The position numbers and the translations under genes were made by a program. Positions 63,843-64,000 of a stretch of 64,000 nucleotides of DNA are shown here, piece after piece. The stretch lies in the NCBI GenBank assembly GCA_030538115.1, contig JAUNUP010000009.1, positions 53,662 through 117,661 on the forward strand, given 5' to 3'. Within the stretch, counting starts at the first letter, position 1. Each line of letters starts with the position of its first letter. The notes under the pieces are model-generated. The model did not search any database. It saw only the letters and a program-made list of their open reading frames with translations, and was not told where the DNA came from. The DNA is from Dermatophilus congolensis. Lineage in GTDB: Bacteria > Actinomycetota > Actinomycetes > Actinomycetales > Dermatophilaceae.

Positions 63843-64000
63843 GCACATGACCGTGGGTGGTGCAGGTGGTGTGTGCTCAGCCGGCCCACCAGCCGCGGGA
63901 GCCGTACCAGCCGCCCCCGCCCATGTCGTCGTAGGGGTCGGCCGAGCACATGACCGTGGGTGGTGCAGGTGGTGTGTGCTCAGCCGGCCCACCAGCCGCG
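63843..64000. repeat. 103-bp tandem duplication at the 3' end of a minus-strand gene
   Basis: The sequence starting GCACATGACCGTGGG at 63843 repeats from 63946 to the window edge with a period of exactly 103 bases and identical sequence over the 55 bases visible. Each copy contains, on the minus strand, codons for a tail ending GSRGWWAG and a stop. The downstream copy is therefore a spare gene end, with an open frame MCSADPYDDMGGGGWYGSRG... (63951-63877). Confidence 0.8.
63980..64000 (-). CDS. Extreme 3' end of an unknown gene
   Basis: Only RGWWAG and the stop are inside the window. By comparison with the duplicated copy the protein probably ends SADPYDDMGGGGWYGSRG followed by WWAG, a Gly/Trp-rich tail. 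Identity cannot be judged. Confidence 0.45.
   Translation of the reverse strand, partial: RGWWAG

Overview
This is a 64 kb window from a high-GC Gram-positive chromosome. The evidence for an actinobacterium, most like Micrococcales, is a DUF222/HNH '13E12' gene, FdxA, an AbiEi/DUF559 protein, Actinobacteria-style NarL two-component pairs, many GTG starts and many ATGA/GTGA overlaps. The genus is not decided by what I can see. Apart from the 13E12 gene there are no IS elements, and I found no tRNA, rRNA or CRISPR.

Layout. 1-1640: the 3' end of an FMN reductase and an AbiEi/DUF559 protein. 1720-7091: a LacI regulator divergent from a resorcinol/hydroxyquinol set (aromatic hydroxylase, maleylacetate reductase, hydroxyquinol 1,2-dioxygenase). 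Two near-identical LacI-type operators lie between them, and a three-copy 56-bp palindromic repeat flanks the set. 7286-14446: a five-gene minus-strand cluster that reads as an alginate-like or other polyuronate exopolysaccharide system. It has a short nucleotide-sugar dehydrogenase behind a structured RNA leader, a processive GT2 synthase, a membrane-anchored beta-helix protein, a PL14 lyase lipoprotein and an AlgG-like epimerase. This is the most unusual part of the window. 14946-20850: membrane proteins, a lactonase-fold protein, a two-component pair and a lipoprotein. 21019-27296: an RIC iron-centre repair protein, the Pnkp-Hen1 RNA repair operon and a VapBC toxin-antitoxin pair. 27361-29609: regulators with gene debris. 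29710-33703: a serine hydrolase/PadR pair, a rhodanese, a COG2345-type regulator and a DUF2249 protein. 33965-38668: aconitase operon, ferredoxin FdxA and a small HVA1-type protein. 38889-43496: the 13E12 gene and two AAA ATPases. 43735-47529: a rhodanese, a Fpg/Nei glycosylase and a split two-component system with a small secreted Cys-pair protein between its halves. 47694-57352: an App1-like phosphatase, small membrane proteins, an IMPase-like enzyme, a P450, a mutarotase, a glycosyltransferase and a DMT transporter. 57374-63741: a Tag glycosylase, a DUF1992 protein, fumarase, ornithine aminotransferase, a LarA-like enzyme and a LON-domain protein. The right edge is a 103-bp tandem duplication of a gene's 3' end.

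How the genes work together. The catabolic genes form a full route from resorcinol-like substrates through hydroxyquinol and maleylacetate toward 3-oxoadipate. The polysaccharide genes are translationally coupled and cover sugar-acid supply, polymerisation and export, epimerisation and cleavage. Hen1 and Pnkp together mark and seal cleaved RNA. Aconitase, fumarase and ornithine aminotransferase are ordinary central metabolism. RIC, DUF2249 and the COG2345-type regulator suggest protection of Fe-S or NO-sensitive functions.
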